A stretch of DNA of 54,257 nt from Candidatus Electronema sp. (GTDB taxonomy: Bacteria > Desulfobacterota > Desulfobulbia > Desulfobulbales > Desulfobulbaceae). The notes below the pieces were generated by a model that was given only the letters and a program-made list of their open reading frames with translations, ran no database searches and was not told the DNA's origin. This document shows, piece after piece, positions 16,701-24,612 of the stretch; the stretch's first letter is position 1, and each line of letters opens with the position of its first letter. Location: contig JAPEVH010000061.1 in assembly GCA_026645415.1 (NCBI GenBank), positions 40,001 through 94,257 of the forward strand. The letters run 5' to 3'. A program made the position numbers and the translations under genes.

Positions 16701-17992
16701 ATGGTGTGCGGACTTCGGACGGTACGTGGCTGCCGTTGACTGATTCGCGGGTACGGATGCTGATTCCAGCCATGAGCCGTTACGGCACTCCTTTGCTGAC
16801 CGCCGCCTTTGCCAGAGTTGGCATCACGGCGGAAATTCTCCGGCCTGCGGATGAGGAAGTGCTCAAGTTGGGTCGGGGCCATGCCTCGTGCAAGGAATGC
16901 CTTCCCCTGCAAACCACGTTGGGTTCCTTGCTCAAACGGATCAAGTTCCGCCGCCCGGACGAGGTGCTGGTCTATTATATGGCCAGCGCGGAAGGCCCCT
17001 GCCGCCTAGGGCAGTATCATGTTTATACCAAGCGAGTGCTTGAGCAGCAGCAGATCCCAGATGTGGCCATGTTCACGCCAAGTTCGATGAATGGCTATTG
17101 TAACCTAGGCGATGAATTCCTGCGGGCCGCGTGGCGGGCCATTGTCATCGGCGATATCTTTGACGAGATGTGGTCAACCGTGCTGGCCGGAGCAGCAGAT
17201 CGAAAAGAAGGATTAAAAATCTTCCATGAGGAATATGAGAAGATTCGGGCGGTGATCAGCAGGCGATGGCCAGTGATTGCTGGGCAGATTTCGCGCAGTG
17301 CGGCCCGCCTTAGTCAGATCAAACTGAAAAAACCTTATGCCGAGCTGCCCAAAATTTCTTTAGTTGGTGAGATGTATGTCCGCCATGACCCGATTTCCTT
17401 GCAAAATTTGATAGAGCGGCTGGCTGACCGAGGCTTTGTTGTTCGCACGGCCATGATTAGCGAATACCTCAAATTCATTGACTGGCTGATCAAGCACGAG
17501 ATCGAGGGAGAGCGCAGCAAGGGCTTTGTGGTCAGGGGCTATGTGAAGAAATACTTTGACCATGCCATCCGCAAGCGATTGGCTTCTTCCGGGTTGTTTT
17601 TCTATGATGGCGATGCCCCGATTGAGCCGGTGATCGAGGCAGGCGGGAAGTTTGTCTCGCCGCATTTCACCGTGGAAACCATTCTCACGGTTGGTTCGGC
17701 CTTGCACGAAATCCTGCATCCCTCCTGCGGGGTGATTTCCATAGGTCCCTTTGGCTGTATGCCCTCACGGGTGGCGGAGGCGGTATTGAGCGAGAAGTTC
17801 ACCACTACTGAGAAGAAGATTCAGCTTGGCAACAGCACGGCTTGGCAGTCTATTCTTGCCAAAGAGCGTAAACTGCCCTTCATTGCCATTGAGACGGACG
17901 GAAACCCCTTCCCGCAGCTTATCGAAGCGCGTCTGGAAACCTTCTGCCTGCAAGCCCAGCGGCTCAACGAGCAGATGCTGTCCTGCCGATAG
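13736..17992 (+). CDS. Large acyl-CoA dehydratase activase (BcrA/BadF double ASKHA plus DUF2229)
   Basis: An ATP-dependent iron-sulfur activator related to those of 2-hydroxyacyl-CoA dehydratases and benzoyl-CoA reductases, which drive low-potential electrons into a partner enzyme. In 1,418 residues there are two ASKHA ATPase modules: residues 1-265 (CASGTGEFFLQQ, GRCSVFCKSDCTH) and about 300-560 (GLDVGSTTTKGVLL, EIGGQDAKY, NEACSAGTGSFLEE near 422, SDQCAAFIGSDIKRS near 461). The conserved cysteines of each would hold the bridging 4Fe-4S cluster. A DUF2229 region follows from about 645 (FPFFNAFFAELGF, CYPVEIAHNY), then a BcrD/HgdB-like C-terminal part (FGRPYNSF, RYGTPLLTAAF). It is at the normal length of the giant form, which is usually an orphan of unknown partner, as here. 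No Shine-Dalgarno sequence is visible before the ATG. An intrinsic terminator follows. Confidence 0.93.
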   Translation: MKSLGICAGASSISIAGLEQNESGTKILFSHAQAHDGNPRRTLRELLGQVENLQEFKIAATGRKFRDMLIFSSIAEPEAVERAAAFLVTENQPCQVIISAGGETTMVYHLDEDGKVDEIHTGNKCASGTGEFFLQQLGRMSITLEEVSKMELPDKPYKVSGRCSVFCKSDCTHALNKGVVKAQVVAGLSKMMAGKVLELLKKLPKDAVMLVGGCTGNKAMVHYLREELPDLQIPEQAAVFEALGAALWALDNDCKPFASLDAMFAEHRAGLATLPPLVEQKTLVDFKHQERGTAEAGDRVILGLDVGSTTTKGVLLRRRDKAIIAAEYLRTNGDPIGASKNVYQSLAEQVKVPIVIEGLGVTGSGRQIAGLHALTDGVINEIVAHATAAVHFDPEVDTIFEIGGQDAKYTYITNGVPSDYAMNEACSAGTGSFLEESAKESLGLKVTDIGDTAFRATAPPNFSDQCAAFIGSDIKRSVQENVPLEDIVAGLVYSIGMNYNNRVKGNRPVGKKVFVQGGVCYNQAVPAALAGLTGKQVVVPSEAGLMGAFGVALEVERRMEQGLLKSEQYDLQELISREVEYKEPFRCGGGKDCDRGCEIARIKIKDKVYPFGGICNRYDNLIHNRKVEAGDYDLVIRRERRVFRDLAPADDRPTVGMNRSFLLNSFFPFFNAFFAELGFRLTLPSTQDLRGMDQQGASFCYPVEIAHNYAAALLAEKPDFIFLPLLKGLDYGEKDKTSCTCVLVQSEPYYLRTAFPVLENNKNVLSQVLDFSKGYTANNDAFLELAEQLGIAKDKVDAALKAAIAAQDEFTKDIREMGRQALADLEKDPERFGVVLFGRPYNSFASAANKGIPAKFASRGISIIPFDMLPYWQEQLAADDNMYWAMGQIILKGARFVEKHPQLYGAYITNFSCGPDSFLVSFFREIMGRKPSLTLELDSHTADAGLETRIEAFLDIIRYYREIQKKAQPQQSIGRAFRAAELEEQNGVNGVRTSDGTWLPLTDSRVRMLIPAMSRYGTPLLTAAFARVGITAEILRPADEEVLKLGRGHASCKECLPLQTTLGSLLKRIKFRRPDEVLVYYMASAEGPCRLGQYHVYTKRVLEQQQIPDVAMFTPSSMNGYCNLGDEFLRAAWRAIVIGDIFDEMWSTVLAGAADRKEGLKIFHEEYEKIRAVISRRWPVIAGQISRSAARLSQIKLKKPYAELPKISLVGEMYVRHDPISLQNLIERLADRGFVVRTAMISEYLKFIDWLIKHEIEGERSKGFVVRGYVKKYFDHAIRKRLASSGLFFYDGDAPIEPVIEAGGKFVSPHFTVETILTVGSALHEILHPSCGVISIGPFGCMPSRVAEAVLSEKFTTTEKKIQLGNSTAWQSILAKERKLPFIAIETDGNPFPQLIEARLETFCLQAQRLNEQMLSCR

Positions 17993-18000
17993 GGAATAGT

Positions 18001-18046
18001 GGTGGTGAGGCTCGTAGAACCGCCTTACCACCTCTTTTTAGTTTTT
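18001..18046 (+). terminator. Intrinsic terminator of the activase gene
   Basis: GGTGGTGAGGC pairs with GCCTTACCACC (11 bp, one G-T pair) across a 10-base loop, followed by TCTTTTTAGTTTTT. It sits 9 bp after the activase stop and partly overlaps the 3' end of the convergent nadB. The minus strand has no T run after the hairpin. Confidence 0.9.
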
Positions 18047-19636
18047 CTCCAGCACCGTGTCCCGGCCAAAGAGCGCATCATCCTTTTCCGGGAAATCGGT
18101 GATAAAATGCAGCCCTCGCGATTCCTGTCGCAGGGAAGCACTCTGAATAATCAGTTCCGCAATCAGAACAATATTACGTAATTCAATTAAATCTGGAGTC
18201 AGCAGGTAGTCGTGGAAATGCTCCTTGGTTTCTGCAAGAATAGGGGCAAGCTGGCGGGCGGCAAGCTGAAGCCGTTTCTGTGTCCGTACGATACCAACGT
18301 AGTCCCACATCAACTGCCGTACTTGATCCCAGTTATAACTGATGAGTACGTTTTCTTCGATGGAGCGGGCAAAGCCAGTGCGCCATGCCTGTACTTTGGC
18401 CTGCGACAAGGATTTCAGCTCTGGCCAGCGGCGTTCTAGCCATTGCGCGGCCCGATGTGCAAAAACCACTGCTTCTAGGAGTGAATTACTTGCCAGCCGA
18501 TTTGCACCGTGCAAACCTGTGCAAGCAGTCTCGCCCAAGGCTAAGAGATTTCTAATGGAGCTACATCCCCATCTATCCACTTGCACCCCCCCACACATAT
18601 AATGGGCTGCCGGTACGACCGGAATAGGATGAGTGCTGATGTCGAGGCCGTATTTAAGACAGGTGCCGTAGATATTGGGAAAACGCTGCTGGAGGAAATC
18701 ACGTCCCTTATGCGTAATATCGAGATAAACACAGTCCGCGCCGCTCTTTTTCATTTCTGCATCAATACCACGCGCCACTGCATCCCGTGTTGCTAGGTCA
18801 CAGCGGCTGTCGTACTGCTTCATAAAGGCTATGCCTTCCTGATTACGGAGGATGCCACCTTCGCCACGCACTGCTTCAGAGATAAGAAAATTCTTGGCCT
18901 CACGGTTGAAAAAGCAGGTTGGATGAAACTGAACAAATTCCAAGTTTGCCACTTGCGCCCCTGCTCGCCAAGCCATGACCACGCCGTCGCCTGTAGCAAT
19001 GTCTGGGTTGGTCGTATAGCGATAGACTTTACCACAACCGCCGCTACACAAAACCGTGACTTTAGCCTGCCATGTCTCGACTTCACCAGTACTACAATTC
19101 AGGACATAGGCACCCAAACAGCGATCTTGTCCTTCTTTTTGGCCAGTAACTTTAGACTCGATGAGCAGATCAATAGCCATATGATCTTCCAGCACTTCAA
19201 TCTGCGGATTAGCATAGACTTGGGCGAGCAAAGCTGTTTCAATTTCCCGGCCTGTAAGATCCTTAGCATGGGCAACCCGGCGGGCGGAATGTCCACCCTC
19301 CATGCCAAGATCGAATTCATCGCCAATGGCATTACGTTGAAAATTCACCCCAAGATCGGCTAACTCGCGTACTCGATCTGGACCTTCCTCAACGACCAAG
19401 CGAACTATGTCTTCATGGCAAAGACCATCACCAGAAATGAGCGTGTCCTTACTATGATCTTCTAGTCGATCTTTTGCTGACAAAACTGCTGCCACGCCAC
19501 CTTGAGCCAGATTAGTGGCTGTGTCGGCCCGCTTTTTTTTGGTGATCAGCGTGACGCGAACAAAAGGGGCAACTTTCAGGGCAAAAGAGAGGCCAGCAAC
19601 ACCACTGCCGATAATAAGAATATCAGTGGAATACAT
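18038..19636 (-). CDS. nadB: L-aspartate oxidase
   Basis: Flavoenzyme that oxidises L-aspartate to iminoaspartate, the first step of de novo NAD synthesis; in anaerobes fumarate serves as electron acceptor. The 532-residue protein has the FAD-binding start TDILIIGSGVAGLSFAL, then ATNLAQGGVAAVLS, the active-site region EGGHSARRVAHAKDLTGREI, LCSGGCGKVYRYTTNPDIAT, PTCFFNREAKNFLISEAVRG, ARGIDAEM and the second FAD motif LGETACTGLHGANRLASNSL. The C-terminal helical domain is complete. nadA and nadC are not in the window. It is divergent from the CXXC protein/polyferredoxin genes across a 235-bp gap, in which I found no good minus-strand promoter. Confidence 0.96.
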   Translation of the reverse strand: MYSTDILIIGSGVAGLSFALKVAPFVRVTLITKKKRADTATNLAQGGVAAVLSAKDRLEDHSKDTLISGDGLCHEDIVRLVVEEGPDRVRELADLGVNFQRNAIGDEFDLGMEGGHSARRVAHAKDLTGREIETALLAQVYANPQIEVLEDHMAIDLLIESKVTGQKEGQDRCLGAYVLNCSTGEVETWQAKVTVLCSGGCGKVYRYTTNPDIATGDGVVMAWRAGAQVANLEFVQFHPTCFFNREAKNFLISEAVRGEGGILRNQEGIAFMKQYDSRCDLATRDAVARGIDAEMKKSGADCVYLDITHKGRDFLQQRFPNIYGTCLKYGLDISTHPIPVVPAAHYMCGGVQVDRWGCSSIRNLLALGETACTGLHGANRLASNSLLEAVVFAHRAAQWLERRWPELKSLSQAKVQAWRTGFARSIEENVLISYNWDQVRQLMWDYVGIVRTQKRLQLAARQLAPILAETKEHFHDYLLTPDLIELRNIVLIAELIIQSASLRQESRGLHFITDFPEKDDALFGRDTVLEKN

Positions 19637-19771
19637 AATAGGTATTTTCTACTCAGGAAGGTGAACGAGGTGCAGTTAGAGGCTGTAATCTACTTTACTT
19701 GCCTAAGAATTCATATAGAAAAAATCAAGGCACCTTGTTCTGCTCTGCCACCGCAAAATGGTGGAAAAGGC

Positions 19772-19800
19772 TTGACAGCAGCGACGGCAGTTTTTATACC
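19772..19800 (+). promoter_or_regulatory. Sigma-70-type promoter for the CXXC/polyferredoxin genes
   Basis: TTGACA at 19772-19777, a 17-bp spacer and TATACC at 19795-19800. It would start a transcript near 19807, about 65 bases before the GTG of the 49-residue gene. A small CCACC/GGTGG inverted repeat lies just upstream (19748-19763). Confidence 0.6.
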
Positions 19801-19871
19801 AGTAGGGCGTGTTCGGACGAAGCACCAGCAGCGGCAAGATAGACTGTGAACTGCAGTAAGGAGAAGAAACT

Positions 19872-20021
19872 GTGCGAAAAAAAACCAAAATACGCCGGAT
19901 GCCTTTTGTTTTGCTTGTCTTTTTTCTTTCACTTTGGCTCGCCGGAGTGACGTTAAACGAACCAGCTCGAGTTTTGGAACAGGCGAAAACTATCTGTCTG
20001 AGCTGCATTGGTATAGGATAA
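19872..20021 (+). CDS. CD1871A-like CXXC mini-protein (49 aa)
   Basis: A short gene starting at GTG with AAGGAG about 8 bases before it. It has a basic start, one membrane segment (PFVLLVFFLSLWLAGVTL), then a short tail ending TICLSCIGIG. The terminal C-x-x-C followed by IGIG matches what I know of the CD1871A family of CXXC mini-proteins, which are typically encoded next to 4Fe-4S membrane proteins. The next gene, a polyferredoxin, starts 7 bp after its stop, so the pair is co-transcribed. The tail would place the CXXC outside the membrane, where a redox or cluster-delivery role is possible; that is inference. Confidence 0.75.
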   Translation: MRKKTKIRRMPFVLLVFFLSLWLAGVTLNEPARVLEQAKTICLSCIGIG

Positions 20022-20028
20022 ACACGTT

Positions 20029-20979
20029 ATGGAACGGGCGCGGAAATGGATGCAAGGGATCTGGTTGATGCTGGTGAATGGCTATTGGGCCTTTCCATGG
20101 ACTAGGACTCTCTACAAAGGGCCAATGAAGGTGATTTGCTCGCCCGGCCTGAACTGCTATTCCTGTCCCGCTGCAACAGCCTTTTGTCCTATTGGTACCC
20201 TCCAACAGCTTTTGCTGAATATTCGTTCGTCGATTCAGTTTGGTCAGTATTATTTAGGCACTTTTGTTCTTGGCTCGATTGGTATGATCGGGGCTGTATT
20301 TGGCCGCTTTATCTGCGGCTGGGCCTGCCCCTTTGGTTTATTTCAGGAACTACTGCACAAGCTGCCTTCCCGTAAGTATTCAATTCCAGCACCGTTGCGG
20401 TGGTTAAAATATGCCATCTTGTTATTTTTTGTTATCCTTTTTCCTTTGCTGCTAGTAAATGATTTTGGCATCGGCAGTCCTTGGTTCTGTAAATATATTT
20501 GCCCAGCAGGTACCTTTCAGGCTGGTATTCCCATGCTCATTCTTCAGCCAGAGCTACGTTCCACTGTTGGTTGGCTTTTTATCAATAAACTCACTATTGC
20601 CCTTGGCTTTGCCACGTGGTCTGTTTTTGCCTCACGGCCTTTCTGTCGTATTGCCTGTCCATTGGGCGCGTTTTATGCCCTCTTTAGTCGCTGGCAGCTT
20701 ATTAGGCTCCAGCTTAATCAGGAAAACTGCACGAGCTGTGGTGCCTGTCACCGTGTCTGTCCGGTTGGGATCAAATTTAATGAAACTCCGGGTAGTAGTG
20801 AGTGCGTCAACTGTATGCGGTGCATGACGGAAGCCTGCGCTTTTGACGCTATTTCTGTTGAAATAGCCGGCTTTCCTGTATTTGGGCCTGATGTAGGCAA
20901 AACCAAGGCACCACTTTTCCGTGGTATTCTTGGAAAAATACGCAAAAAAAAGTTGGCTGATATAAACCTCAATTCATAG
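20029..20979 (+). CDS. Membrane polyferredoxin (NapH/MauN/YccM-like 4Fe-4S protein)
   Basis: An inner-membrane electron carrier of 316 residues. Membrane helices carry paired cysteine motifs (CSPGLNCYSCPAATAFCP at 37-53, CGWACPFG at 96-103, CKYICPAG at 154-161, CRIACPLG at 206-213). The C-terminal cytoplasmic part has two 4Fe-4S ferredoxin motifs, CTSCGACHRVCP (cysteines 234, 237, 240, 244) and CVNCMRCMTEAC (259, 262, 265, 270). Such proteins pass electrons between the quinone pool or a low-potential donor and periplasmic redox partners. The electron partner is not identifiable here. AGGA precedes the start, and the mini-CXXC gene lies immediately upstream. Confidence 0.92.
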   Translation: MERARKWMQGIWLMLVNGYWAFPWTRTLYKGPMKVICSPGLNCYSCPAATAFCPIGTLQQLLLNIRSSIQFGQYYLGTFVLGSIGMIGAVFGRFICGWACPFGLFQELLHKLPSRKYSIPAPLRWLKYAILLFFVILFPLLLVNDFGIGSPWFCKYICPAGTFQAGIPMLILQPELRSTVGWLFINKLTIALGFATWSVFASRPFCRIACPLGAFYALFSRWQLIRLQLNQENCTSCGACHRVCPVGIKFNETPGSSECVNCMRCMTEACAFDAISVEIAGFPVFGPDVGKTKAPLFRGILGKIRKKKLADINLNS

Positions 20980-20988
20980 GAGCTTTTC

Positions 20989-21444
20989 ATGAAGAAAGCA
21001 TTCCCGTTCATTTTTTCCTTTCTAGTTGTTCTCCTGACCTCAGCCTTTGTGGCTGGGCCAGTTCTGGCAGCTCAGATGGTGGCAGTCCAAAACGAGAATG
21101 TCAATATGCGTTCTGGGCCAAGCACAAAAAGCAAAGTGCTCTGGAAGCTGGGTACAGGCTTTCCACTCAAAGTGATCCAGCGTTCAGGAAGCTGGTACAA
21201 GGTTCGAGATTTTGAAGGGGCAAGTGGCTGGATTCACCGCAGCGTGGTGAATAGTTCTGGACACATGATTGTCAAAAAGCGGAAAATTAATATCCGTAAC
21301 CGCCCAAACACCCGTAGTAAGGTAGTCGCCAAAGCCAATTACGGTGTAGTCTTCAAGACCCTGAAAAAGACCAAAGGCTGGGTCAAAGTACGGCATGGCG
21401 ATATCGTCGGCTGGATTAAACAGACCCTCTTGTGGGGCTTCTGA
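20989..21444 (+). CDS. Secreted protein with two SH3b (bacterial SH3) domains
   Basis: 151 residues: an export signal (1-28, cleavage likely after VLA) and two SH3b repeats. These run from about 34 to 88 (NENVNMRSGPSTKSKVLWKL to GASGWIHRSVV) and from 95 to 147 (KINIRNRPNTRSKVVAKA to GDIVGWIKQTL). SH3b domains bind peptidoglycan peptides or act as periplasmic scaffolds. AGGAG lies 7 bases before the ATG, 9 bp after the polyferredoxin gene, so it is likely the last gene of that transcript. The intrinsic terminator at 21477-21513 follows. It has no catalytic domain. Confidence 0.88.
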   Translation: MKKAFPFIFSFLVVLLTSAFVAGPVLAAQMVAVQNENVNMRSGPSTKSKVLWKLGTGFPLKVIQRSGSWYKVRDFEGASGWIHRSVVNSSGHMIVKKRKINIRNRPNTRSKVVAKANYGVVFKTLKKTKGWVKVRHGDIVGWIKQTLLWGF

Positions 21445-21476
21445 ATGAGGAATTGTACCCTGAGAACGTGGCAAAT

Positions 21477-21513
21477 AAAAAGACCCGCTCCTCAAACAGG
21501 AGCGGGTCTTTTT
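21477..21513. terminator. Bidirectional intrinsic terminator
   Basis: AGACCCGCTCCT / AGGAGCGGGTCT is a perfect 12-bp stem with loop CAAAC, flanked by A and T runs on both sides. It ends the SH3b transcript on the plus strand and, on the minus strand, lies just past the tRNA-Ser genes. Confidence 0.93.
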
Positions 21514-21520
21514 CAGTTCA

Positions 21521-21613
21521 TGGCGGAGAGAGAGGGATTCGAACCCTCGGTGGAGTTTTATCCCCACACTCGCTTAGCAGGCGAGCACCATCGGCCAGCT
21601 CGGTCATCTCTCC
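21521..21613 (-). tRNA. tRNA-Ser (GCT anticodon)
   Basis: The minus strand folds as a class II tRNA of 93 bases: acceptor GGAGAGA/TCTCTCC, discriminator G and an encoded CCA. The anticodon arm is CTCGC-CTGCTAA-GCGAG with anticodon GCT, the long variable arm is typical of serine, and the T loop is GGTTCGAATCC. It reads AGC/AGU codons. Confidence 0.97.
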
Positions 21614-21634
21614 GGGAAGTTTATCACACTAATT

Positions 21635-21720
21635 TGGCGGAGGAAGTAGGATTCGAACCCACGGTACTTTCGTACAACGGTTTTCAAGACCGCCGCCTTC
21701 AACCACTCGGCCATTCCTCC
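21635..21720 (-). tRNA. tRNA-Ser (TGA anticodon)
   Basis: Minus-strand class II tRNA of 86 bases: acceptor GGAGGAA/TTCCTCC, anticodon arm CGGTC-TTGAAAA-CCG with anticodon TGA, long variable arm, T loop GGTTCGAATCC, encoded CCA. It lies 21 bp upstream of the other serine tRNA and is probably transcribed with it. Confidence 0.97.
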
Positions 21721-21794
21721 TTAACGCTTAACACAGAAACAACATATACCAGCTCCAATTCATCCTGTCAACCCTCTCCTGCTGTAGACTCTCA

Positions 21795-23429
21795 ATGAAT
21801 CCTGACCAGACTGCTTGGGCAGATCAAGAGTTGGCGATACAAGATATCGCCTGTCTCTATGAAATAACTAGAAATCTTGCTGCTATCTCTGATCTTCGCG
21901 AAGCCTTGGATTCGGTTGTTCAGGTACTGGCGAAGATGAAAAAAATGGAAAATGGCACGGTCACCATTGTCAATCCGCTGACCAAAGAATTAGAGATTGA
22001 AGTGGCCTGTGGGAGTACACCAATTGCTCGCAAAAAAGGCCGCTACAAGTTAGGAGAAGGGATTACTGGTCGAGTGGTTGCTGTTGGTGAACCAGTCATT
22101 GTCCCACAAATTGCTGAAGAACCACTGTTTCTGAATCGCACAGGAATGCGCAGCGAGGAACAGAAACAGAAAAGCTCTTTTATTTGTGTGCCAATTAAAG
22201 CGGCCATAGAAACGTTAGAAGATGGCCCAGATGGACAGGTACAGGCCGAAAGCCTTGCCATTGGCGCACTTTCAGTTGACCGTTGTTATGAACAAGATTT
22301 TGGACTTCAGTCAGAACGTGATCTCCGCTTTCTGACTATTGTCAGTGCCTTGATCGCCCAAGCCGCGCATCGAATTCAGACCGTGAACCGGGAAAAGGAG
22401 CTGCTCCGCCGAGAAAACCAGCAGCTTCGGCAAGAGCTGGCTGCGAAGAATCGGATCAATGGTATTCTTGGTAACTCCTCTAGGATGCAAGAAGTTTTTA
22501 CCTTAGCCCAGCGAGTAGCCAACTCGAACGCCACTGTGCTGCTGCGGGGCGAGTCTGGGACGGGGAAATCAATGGTTGCCAAAGCCTTACATCATAATTC
22601 TGGGCGCGCGAAGAAACCATTTGTCGTGGTCAACTGTTCAGCCCTGCCAGAAACCTTGTTGGAAAGTGAGCTGTTCGGACATGAGCGAGGAGCTTTTACA
22701 GGGGCAGTAGAGCGCAAGGCAGGCCGTTTTGAGCAGGCCCAAGGCGGCACTCTGTTTCTTGATGAAATTGGGGAAATCAGCACGGCGGTACAAGTAAAAC
22801 TGCTGAATGTGATTCAGGAGCGCGTCTTTCAACGACTGGGCGGAACAGAGCCGATTAAGGCAAATATCCGTCTTGTTGCGGCCACTAACCGCGATTTGGA
22901 AGCAGCAGTGCGCGAAGGTAAATTCCGGGAAGACCTCTACTATCGACTCAATGTCTTTCCAATTTATTTGCCTCCTCTGCGCGAGCGACGTACTGATATT
23001 CTCCTCCTAGCGGAGCACTTTTTAGAACAGTATAGCCAAGAAAATAACAAGAAAATTGAGCGCATCTCCACTTCAGCTATTGACCTACTGATTAAATATC
23101 ACTGGCCAGGCAATGTCCGCGAGCTACAAAACTGCATGGAGCGGGCCGTGTTGATCTGTGATTCCAGCACCATTACTTCCGTACATTTGCCGCCAACCCT
23201 GCAAAGTGCGGAGAGTGTCAGTACACGTAGTAGTGGCCAGCCGCTTTCGTTTGGCCAAGCTGTTGAGAATTTTGAGCGCGACCTGATTATTGAGGCTCTT
23301 AAGCAGTGTAATGGCAACCAGACCAAAGCGGCGGAATACTTGGAAACCAGTTTGCGGATTATTAACTACAAAATCCACAACTACGGGGTTGATCCAAGAC
23401 AGTACAAGGTGAACCTGAGTTCGATCTAA
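21795..23429 (+). CDS. NifA-like sigma-54-dependent transcription activator (GAF-AAA+-Fis)
   Basis: 544 residues in the NifA order. A GAF domain spans about 25-190 ([38 protein letters not shown]). The AAA+ domain spans 222-460 with Walker A GESGTGKS (252-259), the sigma-54-contact loop GAFTGA (299-304), Walker [14 protein letters not shown] and sensor region [15 protein letters not shown] Fis-type helix-turn-helix ends it ([20 protein letters not shown], residues about 503-525). This form of C-terminus is usual for NifA-type activators of Desulfobacterota, but no nif gene is in the window, so target genes are unknown. The GAF could bind 2-oxoglutarate as in some NifA proteins. No good ribosome site is seen before the ATG. 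Confidence 0.88.
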   Translation: MNPDQTAWADQELAIQDIACLYEITRNLAAISDLREALDSVVQVLAKMKKMENGTVTIVNPLTKELEIEVACGSTPIARKKGRYKLGEGITGRVVAVGEPVIVPQIAEEPLFLNRTGMRSEEQKQKSSFICVPIKAAIETLEDGPDGQVQAESLAIGALSVDRCYEQDFGLQSERDLRFLTIVSALIAQAAHRIQTVNREKELLRRENQQLRQELAAKNRINGILGNSSRMQEVFTLAQRVANSNATVLLRGESGTGKSMVAKALHHNSGRAKKPFVVVNCSALPETLLESELFGHERGAFTGAVERKAGRFEQAQGGTLFLDEIGEISTAVQVKLLNVIQERVFQRLGGTEPIKANIRLVAATNRDLEAAVREGKFREDLYYRLNVFPIYLPPLRERRTDILLLAEHFLEQYSQENNKKIERISTSAIDLLIKYHWPGNVRELQNCMERAVLICDSSTITSVHLPPTLQSAESVSTRSSGQPLSFGQAVENFERDLIIEALKQCNGNQTKAAEYLETSLRIINYKIHNYGVDPRQYKVNLSSI

Positions 23430-23535
23430 GGAAAAATATATTGTACTGATATGTTATGCAAAAATTGCTCTGCATCACCATTCTTGCAGGAGGCTGTTAT
23501 GTAGCAGACCGTGGATTATAGAGGCAAGTTTCCGT

Positions 23536-23563
23536 TTGACAGCACTTCCTCTGATGGTAATAT
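23536..23563 (+). promoter_or_regulatory. Sigma-70-type promoter for the YkgJ-like gene
   Basis: TTGACA (23536-23541), a 16-bp spacer and TAATAT (23558-23563). The transcript would have a leader of about 65 bases with a small hairpin, ACGGG-AAGG-CCCGT, at 23590-23603. The rest of the 206-bp gap shows nothing else. Confidence 0.6.
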
Positions 23564-23635
23564 GCTGCGGGAAAGCGAAGATAACATGCACGGGAAGGCC
23601 CGTTGTAGAAATAATATACAAAAACAGGAAACAGC

Positions 23636-24586
23636 ATGAGTAACAGCAAAGGCGATGAGATGACAAAGGATTTCTTAACGGCAACGGACAAGAATCCTTC
23701 CTGCATCATGCCGACAAAATTAACGCTTGATTCACCGCTCCAATTTGAATGTCACCCAGGTGTTAGCTGCTTCACCGCCTGCTGCCATAACATCAAAATC
23801 GTATTAACGCCTTATGATATTATGGTCTTGCGGCGGCGGCTCAACATGTCTGCCCATGATTTCCTTGTTCAATATACCGAGCCAACCTATCTGGAAAAAA
23901 CTGATATGCCCGGTGTGCAGTTCAAGCTGACTGGTGAGAAATATGCCTGTCCCTTTGTTACTCAAGAAGGTTGCACTGTCTATGCTGACCGGCCTACGGC
24001 CTGCCGCTATTATCCAGTAGGCATGGCGGATTTTCACGAGGGCGGCGAAGAAGGTGAAGAAGATAAATTCTTCTTTCTTGTTAAGGAACCACACTGCAAA
24101 GGTTTTGAGGAGCAGAAACGCTGGACTATTCGCGAGTGGCGGGAAGATCAGGGCGTGGATGTCCGCGACGAGATGAATAAGGAATGGCTGCGGCTGGTAA
24201 TGCGGCGTAAATCTTTCAGCCTGCAAGCAACGCTTTCTGAAGCAGCCCAGCGGATGTTCTTTATGGCCTCCACAGATTTGGATCATTTCCGTCGGTTTAT
24301 CTTTGAAAGCTCGTTCCTGCAAACGTATGAGCTAGATGCAGAGACTGTCGAGCGCCTCCGTCATGATGACGAAGCATTGATGCTCTTCTCTTTCAAGTAT
24401 CTAGCCAGTACCCTCTTTGGCGCAGAAGGCTTGCCAATGAATCAGGAGAAAGTGAAGGAGAAAATCAAGGCGATGCGGCAAGAACAGGGAGAGAATCTCC
24501 AAAAGCTGGAAGAAGAATACAAAGCACTAAAGGCTGAACGAGCGGCGCAGAAGAAACAGGAAGAGGAAGCGCGGCGCAAATCCTGA
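23636..24586 (+). CDS. YkgJ-family cysteine-cluster (zinc/iron-chelating) protein
   Basis: 316 residues, cytoplasmic by lack of signal or membrane segments. The conserved cluster is ECHPGVSCFTACC (Cys 39, 45, 49, 50), followed by CPFVTQEGCTVYADRPTACR (Cys 105, 113, 123), the spacing of the YkgJ/CxxCxxCC family, which binds zinc or an iron-sulfur cluster. The family often has an unknown role in cofactor handling. Beyond residue 260 the chain becomes a charged coiled coil ending KKQEEEARRKS. AGGAA precedes the ATG. It is convergent with the TraB gene across 26 bp. Confidence 0.88.
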   Translation: MSNSKGDEMTKDFLTATDKNPSCIMPTKLTLDSPLQFECHPGVSCFTACCHNIKIVLTPYDIMVLRRRLNMSAHDFLVQYTEPTYLEKTDMPGVQFKLTGEKYACPFVTQEGCTVYADRPTACRYYPVGMADFHEGGEEGEEDKFFFLVKEPHCKGFEEQKRWTIREWREDQGVDVRDEMNKEWLRLVMRRKSFSLQATLSEAAQRMFFMASTDLDHFRRFIFESSFLQTYELDAETVERLRHDDEALMLFSFKYLASTLFGAEGLPMNQEKVKEKIKAMRQEQGENLQKLEEEYKALKAERAAQKKQEEEARRKS

Positions 24587-24612
24587 GAGCTACCGCACTT
24601 TGTCGCTCTGTC

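Noticed and set aside
21795-23429. Assigning the name nifA outright
   Set aside because: The domain order and C-terminus fit NifA, but no nitrogen-fixation gene is nearby and related activators share the same layout.
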